Assembly (NCBI RefSeq): GCF_024868665.1
Contig: NC_079900.1
Span: 910,388 to 974,387 of the forward strand
From: Triplophysa rosa
Lineage: Eukaryota > Chordata > Actinopteri > Cypriniformes > Nemacheilidae
Direction: 5' to 3'
DNA: 64,000 nucleotides
Below, piece by piece: positions 1-11,042 of the stretch; the first letter of the stretch is position 1; each line of letters begins with the position of its first letter. A program made the position numbers and the translations under genes. The notes below the pieces were generated by a model. The model was not told the origin of the DNA. It searched no databases and was given only the letters and a program-made list of their open reading frames with translations.

Positions 1-814
1 TCGCAGATGGAGCGGCAGAACAAGGAGATGAAACTCAAACTCACCGAGCTGGAGGGAGCCGTCAAGAGCAAGTACAAGGCCACCATCGGCGCCCTGGAGG
101 CCAAGATCGGCCAACTGGAGGAGCAGCTGGACGTCGAGACCAAGTAAGCGTTCACTGCGCGCCGTAAATCATGCGGATGTGAAGTGTGTCTGCAGTGTAA
201 ACTGACCCCGGATCTGTTCATTAGAGAGAGACAGCAGGCGTCCAAGATGGTGCGTCGTGCCGAGAAGAAGCTGAAGGAGGTGATTCTGCAGGTGGACGAT
301 GAGAGACGCAGCTCGGAGCAATTTAAAGATCAGGTGAGAAACGCTCGTACGCCACACAGGGAAGGATCCGATTGGCTGAAGTGTCTCTTCATCTTCTGTT
401 TCTGATTGGCTGCAGGCCGACAAGTTGAACAGCCGCATGAAGCAGCTGAAGCGACAGCTGGAGGAGGCGGAGGAGGAGGCGCAGCGGGCGAACGCCAACC
501 GCAGGAAACTGCAGAGAGAGCTGGAGGACGCCAGCGAATCGGCCGACGCCATGAACCGCGAGGTCAACACTCTGAAGAGCAAACTCAGGTGTGAAACACG
601 GTTTAGTCTAAACTTCATGAACTTTGTCGTCTCGTACTGTTTTGTGGACTTTTTTTAGTTGCAGACTGGAAATATAACCGTGTGGCATTTTGTTTGTGTG
701 TCCAGGCGTGGAGATCTGCCCTTCGTCCGGCGTATCGTCAGTCGCTCTGGAATCGAGAGCGATGAAGAGGCATTAGAGGCCAAGAGCGAAACCCCCGAAC
801 CCAAACCCGAATAA
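1..814 (+). CDS. myh9: Non-muscle myosin II heavy chain, C-terminal end (partial, myh9-like)
   Basis: This is the 3' end of a conventional non-muscle myosin II heavy chain; the gene enters from the left edge. Four exons join in phase: 1-143, 225-333, 416-588 and 706-814 (TAA at 812-814). They encode the last part of the coiled-coil rod, including blocks such as [34 protein letters not shown] and ADAMNREV, then a short non-helical tail starting RRGDLPFV and ending in an acidic, proline-containing stretch. From family knowledge, the GDLPFV tail start is characteristic of MYH9 rather than MYH10 or MYH14. The protein forms bipolar actomyosin filaments in the cytoplasm. I cannot tell which teleost duplicate (a or b) it is. 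Human MYH9 lies on 22q, like the two other conserved genes in this window. Confidence 0.93.
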
Positions 815-1850
815 AACATCTGAACCCCGTCATTCCCTCACAAACATCGTGGACAGAAACTCAGAGATGCTTTTTTTTTTTTGTCTTTTTTGTTTCAATT
901 TAGTGCCGTCGTGTATTAAACACCGTGAACGGTTCTCTCGACAATCAATATTCACACAACTCGACTCAAACCCGAGGACCAAATTTGTGTTTTCGTGTCT
1001 TGTGTAGGATAGAAATCAAGACGTGGAGTGATATTTTTCTAAGGAGACCGGTCGCGATTCGGAATCTTATTTTTCTAGCTGACGTAAAAAGATGTGTAAA
1101 AAATAACGGATGAAAAAGTGAAGAACATGTATTTGAAGGGGACCAAAGCGACACTGCTTTCTACTAAACTGTATTTTATTCTGAAGTTTTTATAATGGTA
1201 TAAGGACGAACATATTCGATCATGATAGCGCTTCTCTCTCTTGAGATCTTTACGATGCTTTTGGGCTTTACACAGACGTTTAGTAAACCAGCACGGAGAA
1301 TATTACAGATACGCACTCAACACGTGCCTCTTTGTTCCGAGGAATAACGTGTATTTGGATGTATTTTTAGTGCACTGGTGAGAAAGATCGAAGGAATGAC
1401 GCGGCACTATAGCCTTAAATTCTCGTCTTTAACGTGTTTGGCTCTTGTGCTTTATGAAGGGTGAAGGGCTTGAGCTTTTCTTTATTTCACACACACAGTA
1501 AACTCTGAGCACATCGGTGCGGGACGGGCTCACGCTGGTGAAGTTGGAAATGTGATAAGGGTTTCCATGGCTACCTCTCGGATCCTGACGTTTAACACTC
1601 GCTGACATCATAACTGATAACTCGGAAGACTAAATGTGAGGGGTTGATGCCTCGCTCCTGTCGCACGTGCTCAGTTTCTGCTCATCTGAGGAGACGTGAG
1701 AGAGATGTGCTGTTATAATGCAATAGTTGATGAACGTCTCTCTCACAGTCTCAGGATAAAAACTTCATGATTTATTCTCTCTCTGTAGCTCATCAATGAT
1801 ATCTGGAGATTTGTCATAAACTGATGGTTATAATTGCAATAAAATGGCTT
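815..1850 (+). other. 3' UTR of the myosin gene
   Basis: This stretch has no coding potential. A canonical AATAAA polyadenylation signal lies at 1838-1843, about 1 kb after the stop codon, in AT-rich sequence, and is the probable end of the myosin transcript. No competing gene is visible. Confidence 0.6.
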
Positions 1851-3077
1851 TTTTTAAATGGCTTTACCAGCTGTCTGCTATGTTTTTATTCTGCTCTTTG
1901 TGTTTGCTTGAATGCTTTAAAACACAGATAAAGCCCAATTATTACAACATAACTTATAAAAATGAATAGATTTTTTCCCACAGCTTCACATCAGCAGAAG
2001 TTATAAAAATAAATTAAAAATATACACTTTTATGAGAACTAAATTTATTTTTTTATATTTTTTTCTGTTATATTGTTAACCATAAGACAAAAACCTTTAA
2101 TCTCAAAACAAACACGTGCACAGAGTGATACAGCACTATATGTCAGGGGCTCACAGCGCCACACAGTGACACAGAAGTCACATTACAGCTTCTTTTTAGT
2201 TGGTGGAGTCATTATTAGTTCTTCACACTTTCACTGTTAAAATCGCTGTTCATCAAATAAACATAAAAAATATATAGTCTAATTTGAATACAGCTCTAGA
2301 ACCGGTTTCTTTTATTTAGAAAGCGCTCGTGCTGTAAGTTCACAAATGAGCCAAGAAACACTAACAAACATTTATTTTTACATATATGAACGTGTATTAA
2401 AAACTTGAATTCACGCTTATTTAGTACATATACTTTTTTCAATGAGGGAAAACTTCGTCCTGTAAATGTGGGTTCGGTGTGGTGAAGCGCCTGACAATGT
2501 ATGACGTCATTCTAGCCGTGCCTTCATTCGCAGACGTCGACCAATGAAAGCGAAAGAATGATTTCATTCATGTTCAAGTGTTCAACACGGTTGTGTGTTT
2601 GTCGCATGTAACGTGTGTCGTTCGTTCACGTCAGGTGAGTAACACTGCGGTGCTTGTGTCTTTTGTAGGGATTTTATTATGACTTTATATTTGTATTTTA
2701 TTTGCTCTTTGTGTTGTTTTTTTGCGGTCTGGACGAGCTATAAGAATCATATTCCGTCTGTTTGTCATCTGCTTTACTTTCGGTTTTACTGAATCGACAA
2801 AAGCGGAAATCAACATAACTTTAATAATATATTCATTATATGTTTTCCTAAACACGTGCTTGTATATCTGATGAGGACATTCTCAAGAAGCGTTCCTAAG
2901 ATTTTCATAATTAAAATGTAAACGTTTTAAGAAATGTATAATACTGTTCTTAAATGTGAAACTATAAATGAATAAAAACGAGTAGGGGACTCTAAAGTTT
3001 TAAACCGTAATGTGTACATAACAAACATACATGTTTGCTATAAATTATTAATGAGCAAATTCTTTATAAACAAAGCC
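1851..3077. other. Intergenic region, possibly holding the promoter of the first finTRIM
   Basis: No open reading frame here looks real. The sequence is AT-rich except for about 2,460-2,640, which is richer in CpG and contains an ISRE-like core (2546-2555) and a good splice donor, CACGTCAG/GTGAGT, at 2634/2635. That arrangement would fit a promoter plus non-coding first exon for the finTRIM pseudogene downstream. No start codon or TATA box confirms it. Confidence 0.35.
2546..2555 (+). promoter_or_regulatory. ISRE-like element (GAAAGCGAAA)
   Basis: The 10-mer GAAAGCGAAA matches the GAAANNGAAA core bound by IRF/ISGF3 factors. It lies about 85 bp upstream of a strong splice donor and about 1 kb upstream of the first finTRIM. 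Fish finTRIM genes are known to be virus- and interferon-inducible, so function is plausible. A 10-bp match can also occur by chance. Confidence 0.35.
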
Positions 3078-3386
3078 GTAGTTCACCCAACAAATGAAAG
3101 TCATCATTTATTCACCCTCATGTCATTTCAAACCTCTATGAGTTTCTTTTAAAAGAAGATATTTTGAAGAATGTTGATAGCCAAAAACTGTTGGTACCCA
3201 TTGACTTCTATTGTATGAACACACAATCAATGACAAGTCAATGGGTACCAACAGTTTTTGGCTATCAACATTCTTCAAAATATCTTCTTATTTGTTCTGC
3301 AGAAGAAGGAAAGGAACACTCATTACCAGGTTTGAATACATCGAGGTGAATAAACAGGTGAATATTTTATTTTTCATTTGGGTGAT
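3078..3386. mobile_element. MITE with imperfect terminal repeats and an internal palindrome
   Basis: The left end AGTTCACCCAACAAATGAAA is complementary to the right end TTTCATTTGGGTGA. A near-perfect internal hairpin (about 3163-3212 against 3235-3287) contains a TGGTACC block in both arms. There is no coding capacity. This organisation is typical of very abundant cyprinid non-autonomous elements. I do not assign a family. Confidence 0.7.
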
Positions 3387-3564
3387 TAGTATCAGCTTTA
3401 AACCAAACAAAGCGTCCGATTCTTATTCTCTTGTGTGTGTGTGTAGTTGTAGTATGCCAGTTAAAACTGACAGAAGTGTTTTCAGGATGACTCTCACTTC
3501 ATGTGTCAGTGGTCTCTGAGAGTATCTATCTGAATAGTCCTGGACCTTTCCCATCGTAGCTAAG

Positions 3565-5210
3565 ACACCACCTTACTGTATGAGGTGCATCACAGACTGC
3601 TGGGATCAGGACGATCAGACGGGAATCTACAGCTGCCCTCAGTGCAGACAAACCTTCAGCCCTCGGCCTGTTCTAGGGAAGAATGTGGTGGTTGCTGAGA
3701 TGGTGGAGAAGCTGAAGAAGACGAGACTTTCTGGTGTGTGTTACGCTGGAGCTGGAGATGTGGAGTGTGACGTCTGTACTGGAAGAAAACACAAAGCCAT
3801 CAAATCCTGTCTGACGTGTCTCAAGTCTTACTGTCAAACTCATCTCCAGCAACACGAGAATCTCTTCAGAGGGAAGCTGATGGAGGGCGCTGGACGACTG
3901 CAGGAGATGATCTGCTCTCGACATGATAAAGTGACGGAGATCTACTGTCGCACTGATCAGAGATGTATCTGTGTGTTGTGTTTGGTGGATGAACACAGAA
4001 ATCATGACACTGTATCAACGGCTGCAGCGAGAACAGAGAAACAGGTGAGAACTTACACCAGATTTAATGAATGTCTGCTTCCCATGTATCCCTTTATATT
4101 TTAGAGAGGTACTGTAGAATGTTAAATTGGCAGAAGTGACAATTTGTGTTGTGTGTTGTAGGTATGTAAATCACAACATCCCCCTTTTGCCCAAAATGTT
4201 TCACCAGTATCGTAACTTGTTCAGTTAAAAGAAACTTCTTTGTTTTCTTTCAGAGTCAGTTCCGCGATCAAACACAGTAAAATATATTGAGTACGAGCCA
4301 GTAGAGATCCCCGAGAGACGACGAGTAGAAGAGACTCTTCAGAAGCTCAGAGACACCTTGTGACTCATCGTAAGTGATGATTACCCCCCGTTCTTAGTAG
4401 GAACAGTCTCACTGATATGTACTCGCTCAGTTTTGACCGCCAACGAGATTCACACTAGGCATCAGTTATACAGAGATATATACATCTTTAATGTATTGGG
4501 ACTACACCGCAAAATGCAAATATACTTGCGGGTTAATCATCAATTGGCATGCGTAGAAATGACAATGAAATGTCAATGGAATTAAAGTGCTCTAGGTGAG
4601 AGAAGCGGTGAATCCAACTGACCCCAAGTAAGTGTCCTTGTGTATTGAATTGTGTGCTGGCCTTGTTTAAAAACATAGAATACACACCCAAAACCAACGG
4701 GACTCGTGTCACCAAAAATTTCGACCTGTCCCTACAGGCAAAACGAGTGGATCCAACATCCTATACCAAAGCCACAGATATCAATATTTTTAGAAAATCT
4801 AAAAAATGCTCATATAAAAGTTGCTATTTGGTTTAGGTTAGGGGTTTAAAAATATACAGTTGTACAGGTCATACATACTCATTAACGCTTAGTGACTGTC
4901 CCCGACGGGACACAAAATACCAGACAGTTTGGATGTGATATTCCGCCGTAACGCTGATTGTCTCACAACTAGACAGTGGAAGGACTGTGAAAGTGATGAC
5001 GTCACTGAAACTGAATGCCATGTCGCGTAGCACGCCAAGCTAAATCAGAGATCAGGAGACGGCTGCAGTGAGTCGAGCTGAAGGACGTGTGGAGCGACTC
5101 AAGCAGGAGATTGAAGATCTGAAGAGAAGAAACACTGAGCTGGAGAAGCTTTCACAAACACAAGATCACATCCAGTTTCTCCAGGTAAATAAAACGAGTG
5201 AGTGATTACA

Positions 5211-5249
<39 letters not shown>

Positions 5250-6636
5250 AAAATATGTTTTATATGAAATATATTGTATTTATATTATAAATTATACGGA
5301 ATTATATTTTTTGAACATCTAAAAGTTTTCTATGATGGTTTAGGGGTTGGGCATAAAATATACAGTTTGTACAGGATCAAATTCATTAGGCTACACCCAT
5401 GGACTGTCCCCACGGAGATAATAAACCAGACGTGTGTGCGTGCGTGCGTGCGTGCGTGCGTAGCGTGTGCACTTGGTGAATAAAAGTTATTCTGATTCTG
5501 ATTTGTTGTTTGTTTCTGTGTGTCTGTAGAGTTTCCAGTGTCTCTCTGTCTCTGGATCAGCAGAAAACATCAGCATCACTTCTGACGTCTCTTTTGATGA
5601 TGATGTTGTGAAATCTGTGTCTCAATTCAGAGAGAAACTGCAGCGTTTCTGCAGAGAAGAGATCCGCAAGATTTCTGGTAAACCCATGGATATGAATTCA
5701 TTGGTTTTATAGTTTAAGACTGAATACAGTATAAAATTAAACAGCAGATGTCATTTGGTTTCCGTAGTGACAAGCATCCAGGTGCCTGAACCCAGAAGCA
5801 GGAGGGAATTTCTACAATGTAAGTAACTGAGACTAATAAATCATACAGTCCAGTGGGATGACTAAACACAGATTATACAGCAGCTCAAAAGTGTAGAAAT
5901 CACCTTACCCAAATGTGTGTGTAAGATCATTGGAGTTTCAGACAGTGCAGACGTTAGTGAGGTAGCGCAGAATGACCGTTAATGTTTAATTTTCTGAAAG
6001 GACATGAGCCGCATTCATTCCTGAACACATTGATGGTATTGTGAAAATGTGCTCGCTTCACCTGTAATGATGTGTGACATTGAGTTCTTTTCGTCAGATT
6101 TCCGTCCGTTCACACTGGATCCAAACACAGTGAATCACAGACTCACTCTGTCTGAAGGGAACCAAGTGGCTACATACATTCTCCCAGCCCTGCAGTATCC
6201 GGATCATCCAGACAGATTTGACGATTGGTCTGAGGTCATGTGTAGAGACGGTGTGAGTGGACGCTGTTACTGGGAGGTGGAGTGGACTGGGAGGGGACGG
6301 TTGGGTGTTGATGTAGCGGTGGCTTATAGGAGCATGGGTAGGAAGGGAGTCGGTCTGGAGTGTGCAGCCGGACGCAACGATCAGTCCTGGAGTTTGTTCT
6401 GTTGTCCAAATCATTATTCATTCATTCATAATAACTCCGAGATGATTGTTCCTCTTGACCCGAGCAGTTCTCGAGTAGGAGTGTATGTGGATCACAGTGC
6501 AGGACTTCTGTCCTTCTACAGCGTCTCAAACGACACGACGAGTCTCATCCACAGAGTTCACACCACATTCACTCAACCCCTCTGTCCTATGTTTGGACTG
6601 GACGAACACTCGGCATTCAGACTCGCTCATCTATAA
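3565..6636 (+). pseudogene. ftr: finTRIM copy 1: truncated RING, broken exon 2, chimeric 3' half
   Basis: This is a decayed finTRIM (fish-specific TRIM E3 ligase family). Exon 1 survives only from about 3565 to 4044. The RING keeps its second half (MRCITDCWD, CPQCRQTFSP) but lacks the first cysteines, and no start codon of the right type precedes it; both B-boxes follow. Exon 2 (from 4254) starts correctly after a CAG acceptor, then hits a TAA after eight codons and is frame-disrupted. The first third of exon 3 is replaced by unrelated sequence up to about 5043. From 5044 onward exon 3 (to 5184), exon 4 (5530-5677), exon 5 (5768-5818) and the PRY-SPRY exon (6098-6636) appear identical to copy 2. 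The 3' half was evidently delivered by the 4.4-kb duplication. It is very unlikely to make a ligase. The B30.2 exon alone is open. Confidence 0.85.
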
Positions 6637-7836
6637 ATGATAAGCATGGTAAATTAATATTCCATCGCAGTTTATTCTCTCATTAAAGCATCTAGGAATG
6701 TCAGGTGTAGTAATTAAACTCTGATAAATCATCGCTTATAGAGTTCCCTTTACGCCGGATGCAATGAGCCTCATTTATAAAGGTGTGTACGCACAGGTTT
6801 GCTCGTAAAGCGTGCGTACGCAAAAATCCCACGGTTTTTACATTCCATTGGACTCTGTATATAAAACCCTTTTTGTGTTCGAAAAATAGTCCAAAATGTA
6901 CACAACGTAAAGAACAAAAAACATAATGTAAATAAGTTGTCAGAGAATCAGAATATGTGAATAACTCAATTTTGACTGAAATGTCAGATTGAAGCTTAGA
7001 CAAAAATACCAATGTGTGTGATTTATGAAAATCATATTCATTCATTTTTTATGTACATCATCAACCAGTGTAAAAGGTGCATGATTGTTTTTCATGACTT
7101 GTTGTCTGTTTAATTGCTGTACTGTATACATGAAACACGTGACATTATGGCCAATATAAACACGTTAAGATTCAGTATTGTGTCAGCTTGATTTCTGTCA
7201 TCAGCTCAGTTTACGAGAATAAAAACTGCTGTCAGATCTGATCCAACCACATTCTTCTGTTGCTCAAGAACTCTTTCAGAAAGTTCAATGATTTATTCTC
7301 TTCCACATCACAGCTTCACATATTTCACATGACTGAACTGTTTCGTGATTTACTCGACCTTCATACACTTTTCATGTCTTTTCACTTGATGATGAGAGAA
7401 CTACTAACACTACAATACAATAATACGAGTTAGCCGAAAGAAATGTTTACACCTTTGATGCTTTATTGAGATGTTTTCTTGACCAGTATAATGGGTAACG
7501 CTTTACAATAATGTTGTATTTGCTAATGTTAGTAAATGCATGAGGTGTTAATAAAAAGTACACTGCAGTTGTTTATTTATATAAAAACTATTTGAACTCT
7601 GTTTTAAGCAATATAATAGTGGAAGAGAAAACCAGCACATACGATGTTAACAGCTGTCATGAAAAGCAGAAGAACCGGTGTGCATGAGACAGAAGAAAAA
7701 TGTCTTACAGTAAGTCACGTCCTGCAGAAAAACTAGTTTGTCAAACATGCGATGAGGAAGATTTATCAGCCCTGAGATTGGGAGAGAAAGAAAGTAAAGT
7801 GATGTGAAGCTGCAGTGATCTCTCTCTCTGTGTGAA
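6637..7836. other. Spacer between finTRIM copies 1 and 2
   Basis: The spacer starts with a short 3' UTR (ATTAAA-type signal near 6685). It also contains a piece of a dispersed repeat around 7494 (GGTAACGCTTTACAATAA) and the 5' region of copy 2. No separate gene is visible; the antisense reading frame at 6701-7045 has no recognisable features. The same spacer recurs at 11043-12242. Confidence 0.5.
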
Positions 7837-9326
7837 ATGGCAGAAGCGAGTATTTCATGGGCTCAGGATGAGTTCATGTGCTCAGTGTGTCTGGATCTTC
7901 TGAAGGATCCAGTGACTGTTCCCTGTGGACACACTTACTGCATGAGATGTATCACAGACTGCTGGGATCATGAGGATCAGACGGGAATCTACAGATGTCC
8001 TCAGTGCAGACAGACCTTCAGTCCGCGGCCGGTCTTAGGGAAGAACGTGATGGTTGCTGAGATGATGGAGAAACTGAAGACAGCGAGAATCCAAGTGACT
8101 TCAGATGTGGAGTGTGACGTCTGTACTGAGAGAAAACACAAAGCCGTCAAATCCTGTCTGCTGTGTCTCAACTCTTACTGTCAAACTCATCTTGAGCAAC
8201 ATGAGAATCTCTTCAGAGGCAGAAGACACAGCCTGATAGATCCCACCGGACGACTGCAGGAGATGAACTGCTCTCAGCACCATAAAATGATGGAGATTTA
8301 CTGTAACCGCTGTCAGAGATGTATCTGTGTGTTGTGTTTGATGCATGAACACAGAGATCACGACACTGCGTCAATTTCAGCAGCAAACACAGAGAAACAG
8401 GTGAGAACTGAAGGCATTCTAATGTTCAAAATGAATTACAAATTAAATTCTCTTTTGTTTATAATGTTGGGGCGTAACAATATATTGTGGTGTGAAATAT
8501 TGTGATTGACTGGTAACGACACACTCAGCTATCGATGCAGTAATAAGTTACTGATACAAACTTTTGTATCGTGATATGTCTTATTGATGCACTTTGCTCT
8601 CAAGACGATAAAAAGTTTGCAGTCACGATCGTATCACAATGTTTAAACAAATGTCTTTTTAGCTTTTGTACCGCGATATGCCGTGTTGATACAATAATAA
8701 TTTCATGATTACAATAGTATCACAATGTTTTAAAAAATGCCTTTTTAGCTTGTGTATCGTGATATGTCATTCTGATACGGTTACAAGTTCACGGTTATGG
8801 TGGTATCACAATGTTTAAACAGGTGTCTTTCTAGCTTGCGTGTCGCGATATGTCATGTCGATACGATTACGCGTTCACTGTTACGATAGTTTCACAATGT
8901 TTAAACAGATGTCTTTTTAGCTTGTGTATCGTGATATGTCATATCACAAAAATTCTTAATTTGGTTCAAAAAGTTGTATAATACCTCTATGGTAATGGTG
9001 AGCCCAGTTTTAAAACATAAGTTGAGTGTATCATTACACCCCGAACATAATCCAAAGGACGGTTTTTTCCCTTTTAAATTTGTTTTCGTCTTGTCTATTC
9101 ATCACCATATATATATTTAGTGAGTTAAATCGAATTTTGGTCAATTTCATCCCAAAGTCATTGTGGTTAATGTTTCAGAGTCAGTTGGGAGAAACACAAA
9201 ATAAACTCCAGCAGAAGATCCAGGAGAAAGAGAGAGATCTTCAGAAGCTCAGAGACACTGTGACGTCTCATAAGGTGAGATGTGATGAGATGTTTGAATA
9301 TCACTGAAGCTCGGTGTGTCTCACAG

Positions 9327-9369
<43 letters not shown>

Positions 9370-9616
9370 TGTAACAGCGGTGTGCACAGACAGCAGTGGA
9401 GGACTGTGAGATGACGTTCACTGAACTGATGTCTGAGGTGACGCAGCTGATCAGAGATCAGGAGACGGCTGCAGTGAGTCGAGCTGAAGGACGTGTGGAG
9501 CGACTCAAGCAGGAGATTGAAGATCTGAAGAGAAGAAACACTGAGCTGGAGAAGCTTTCACAAACACAAGATCACATCCAGTTTCTCCAGGTAAATAAAA
9601 CGAGTGAGTGATTACA

Positions 9617-9655
<39 letters not shown>

Positions 9656-11042
9656 AAAATATGTTTTATATGAAATATATTGTATTTATATTATAAATTA
9701 TACGGAATTATATTTTTTGAACATCTAAAAGTTTTCTATGATGGTTTAGGGGTTGGGCATAAAATATACAGTTTGTACAGGATCAAATTCATTAGGCTAC
9801 ACCCATGGACTGTCCCCACGGAGATAATAAACCAGACGTGTGTGCGTGCGTGCGTGCGTGCGTGCGTAGCGTGTGCACTTGGTGAATAAAAGTTATTCTG
9901 ATTCTGATTTGTTGTTTGTTTCTGTGTGTCTGTAGAGTTTCCAGTGTCTCTCTGTCTCTGGATCAGCAGAAAACATCAGCATCACTTCTGACGTCTCTTT
10001 TGATGATGATGTTGTGAAATCTGTGTCTCAATTCAGAGAGAAACTGCAGCGTTTCTGCAGAGAAGAGATCCGCAAGATTTCTGGTAAACCCATGGATATG
10101 AATTCATTGGTTTTATAGTTTAAGACTGAATACAGTATAAAATTAAACAGCAGATGTCATTTGGTTTCCGTAGTGACAAGCATCCAGGTGCCTGAACCCA
10201 GAAGCAGGAGGGAATTTCTACAATGTAAGTAACTGAGACTAATAAATCATACAGTCCAGTGGGATGACTAAACACAGATTATACAGCAGCTCAAAAGTGT
10301 AGAAATCACCTTACCCAAATGTGTGTGTAAGATCATTGGAGTTTCAGACAGTGCAGACGTTAGTGAGGTAGCGCAGAATGACCGTTAATGTTTAATTTTC
10401 TGAAAGGACATGAGCCGCATTCATTCCTGAACACATTGATGGTATTGTGAAAATGTGCTCGCTTCACCTGTAATGATGTGTGACATTGAGTTCTTTTCGT
10501 CAGATTTCCGTCCGTTCACACTGGATCCAAACACAGTGAATCACAGACTCACTCTGTCTGAAGGGAACCAAGTGGCTACATACATTCTCCCAGCCCTGCA
10601 GTATCCGGATCATCCAGACAGATTTGACGATTGGTCTGAGGTCATGTGTAGAGACGGTGTGAGTGGACGCTGTTACTGGGAGGTGGAGTGGACTGGGAGG
10701 GGACGGTTGGGTGTTGATGTAGCGGTGGCTTATAGGAGCATGGGTAGGAAGGGAGTCGGTCTGGAGTGTGCAGCCGGACGCAACGATCAGTCCTGGAGTT
10801 TGTTCTGTTGTCCAAATCATTATTCATTCATTCATAATAACTCCGAGATGATTGTTCCTCTTGACCCGAGCAGTTCTCGAGTAGGAGTGTATGTGGATCA
10901 CAGTGCAGGACTTCTGTCCTTCTACAGCGTCTCAAACGACACGACGAGTCTCATCCACAGAGTTCACACCACATTCACTCAACCCCTCTGTCCTATGTTT
11001 GGACTGGACGAACACTCGGCATTCAGACTCGCTCATCTATAA
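7837..11042 (+). CDS. ftr: finTRIM copy 2 (RING - B-boxes - coiled coil - PRY/SPRY)
   Basis: This is an intact finTRIM, a fish-specific TRIM E3 ubiquitin ligase family linked to antiviral responses in the cytoplasm. Six exons join in phase: 7837-8400, 9179-9274, 9378-9590, 9936-10083, 10174-10224 and 10504-11042, giving 536 aa, normal for the family. The start is the first ATG, reading MAEASISWAQDEFMCSVCLD. Exon 1 encodes a complete C3HC4 RING (CSVC, PCGHTYCMRC, CPQC) at about residues 15-58 and two B-boxes (CDVC, then CSQHHKMMEIYC with HEHRDH). Exons 2-4 give the coiled coil. The last exon is the PRY-SPRY (B30.2) domain, with LDPNT, CYWEVEW and FGLDEH landmarks. All donors and acceptors are GT-AG. 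Its 3' half is duplicated in pseudogene copy 1 and its 5' half in copy 3, because the duplication boundary falls within exon 3. Confidence 0.92.
8555..8945. repeat. Diverged tandem repeat of about 95-100 bp in finTRIM intron 1
   Basis: About four diverged copies follow one another, each containing a TATCGTGATATGTC-like block, then ATAGTATCACAATGTTTAAAC and CTTTTTAGCTT. The array is non-coding, lies between exons 1 and 2, and recurs unchanged at 12961-13351 in the second duplication unit. Confidence 0.7.

Larger units (their letters stand above)
5044..9449 (+). repeat. Tandem duplication unit 1 (4,406 bp)
   Basis: Sequence from 5044 recurs 4,406 bp further on, base for base wherever I compared it, including both (TG)n tracts, which have identical lengths. 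The unit runs from within exon 3 of finTRIM copy 1 to the same point in exon 3 of copy 2. I noticed only two substitutions against unit 2, at 8369 and 8380. Confidence 0.92.

Noticed and set aside
169..618. 149-codon antisense frame opposite myosin exons
   Set aside because: It is complementary to conserved myosin rod exons and composed of Ser/Leu/Arg runs produced by coiled-coil codons.
6701..7045. Antisense 114-codon frame (repeated at 11107)
   Set aside because: It lies in the finTRIM 3' flank, with no recognisable motif. It is present twice only because the region is duplicated.
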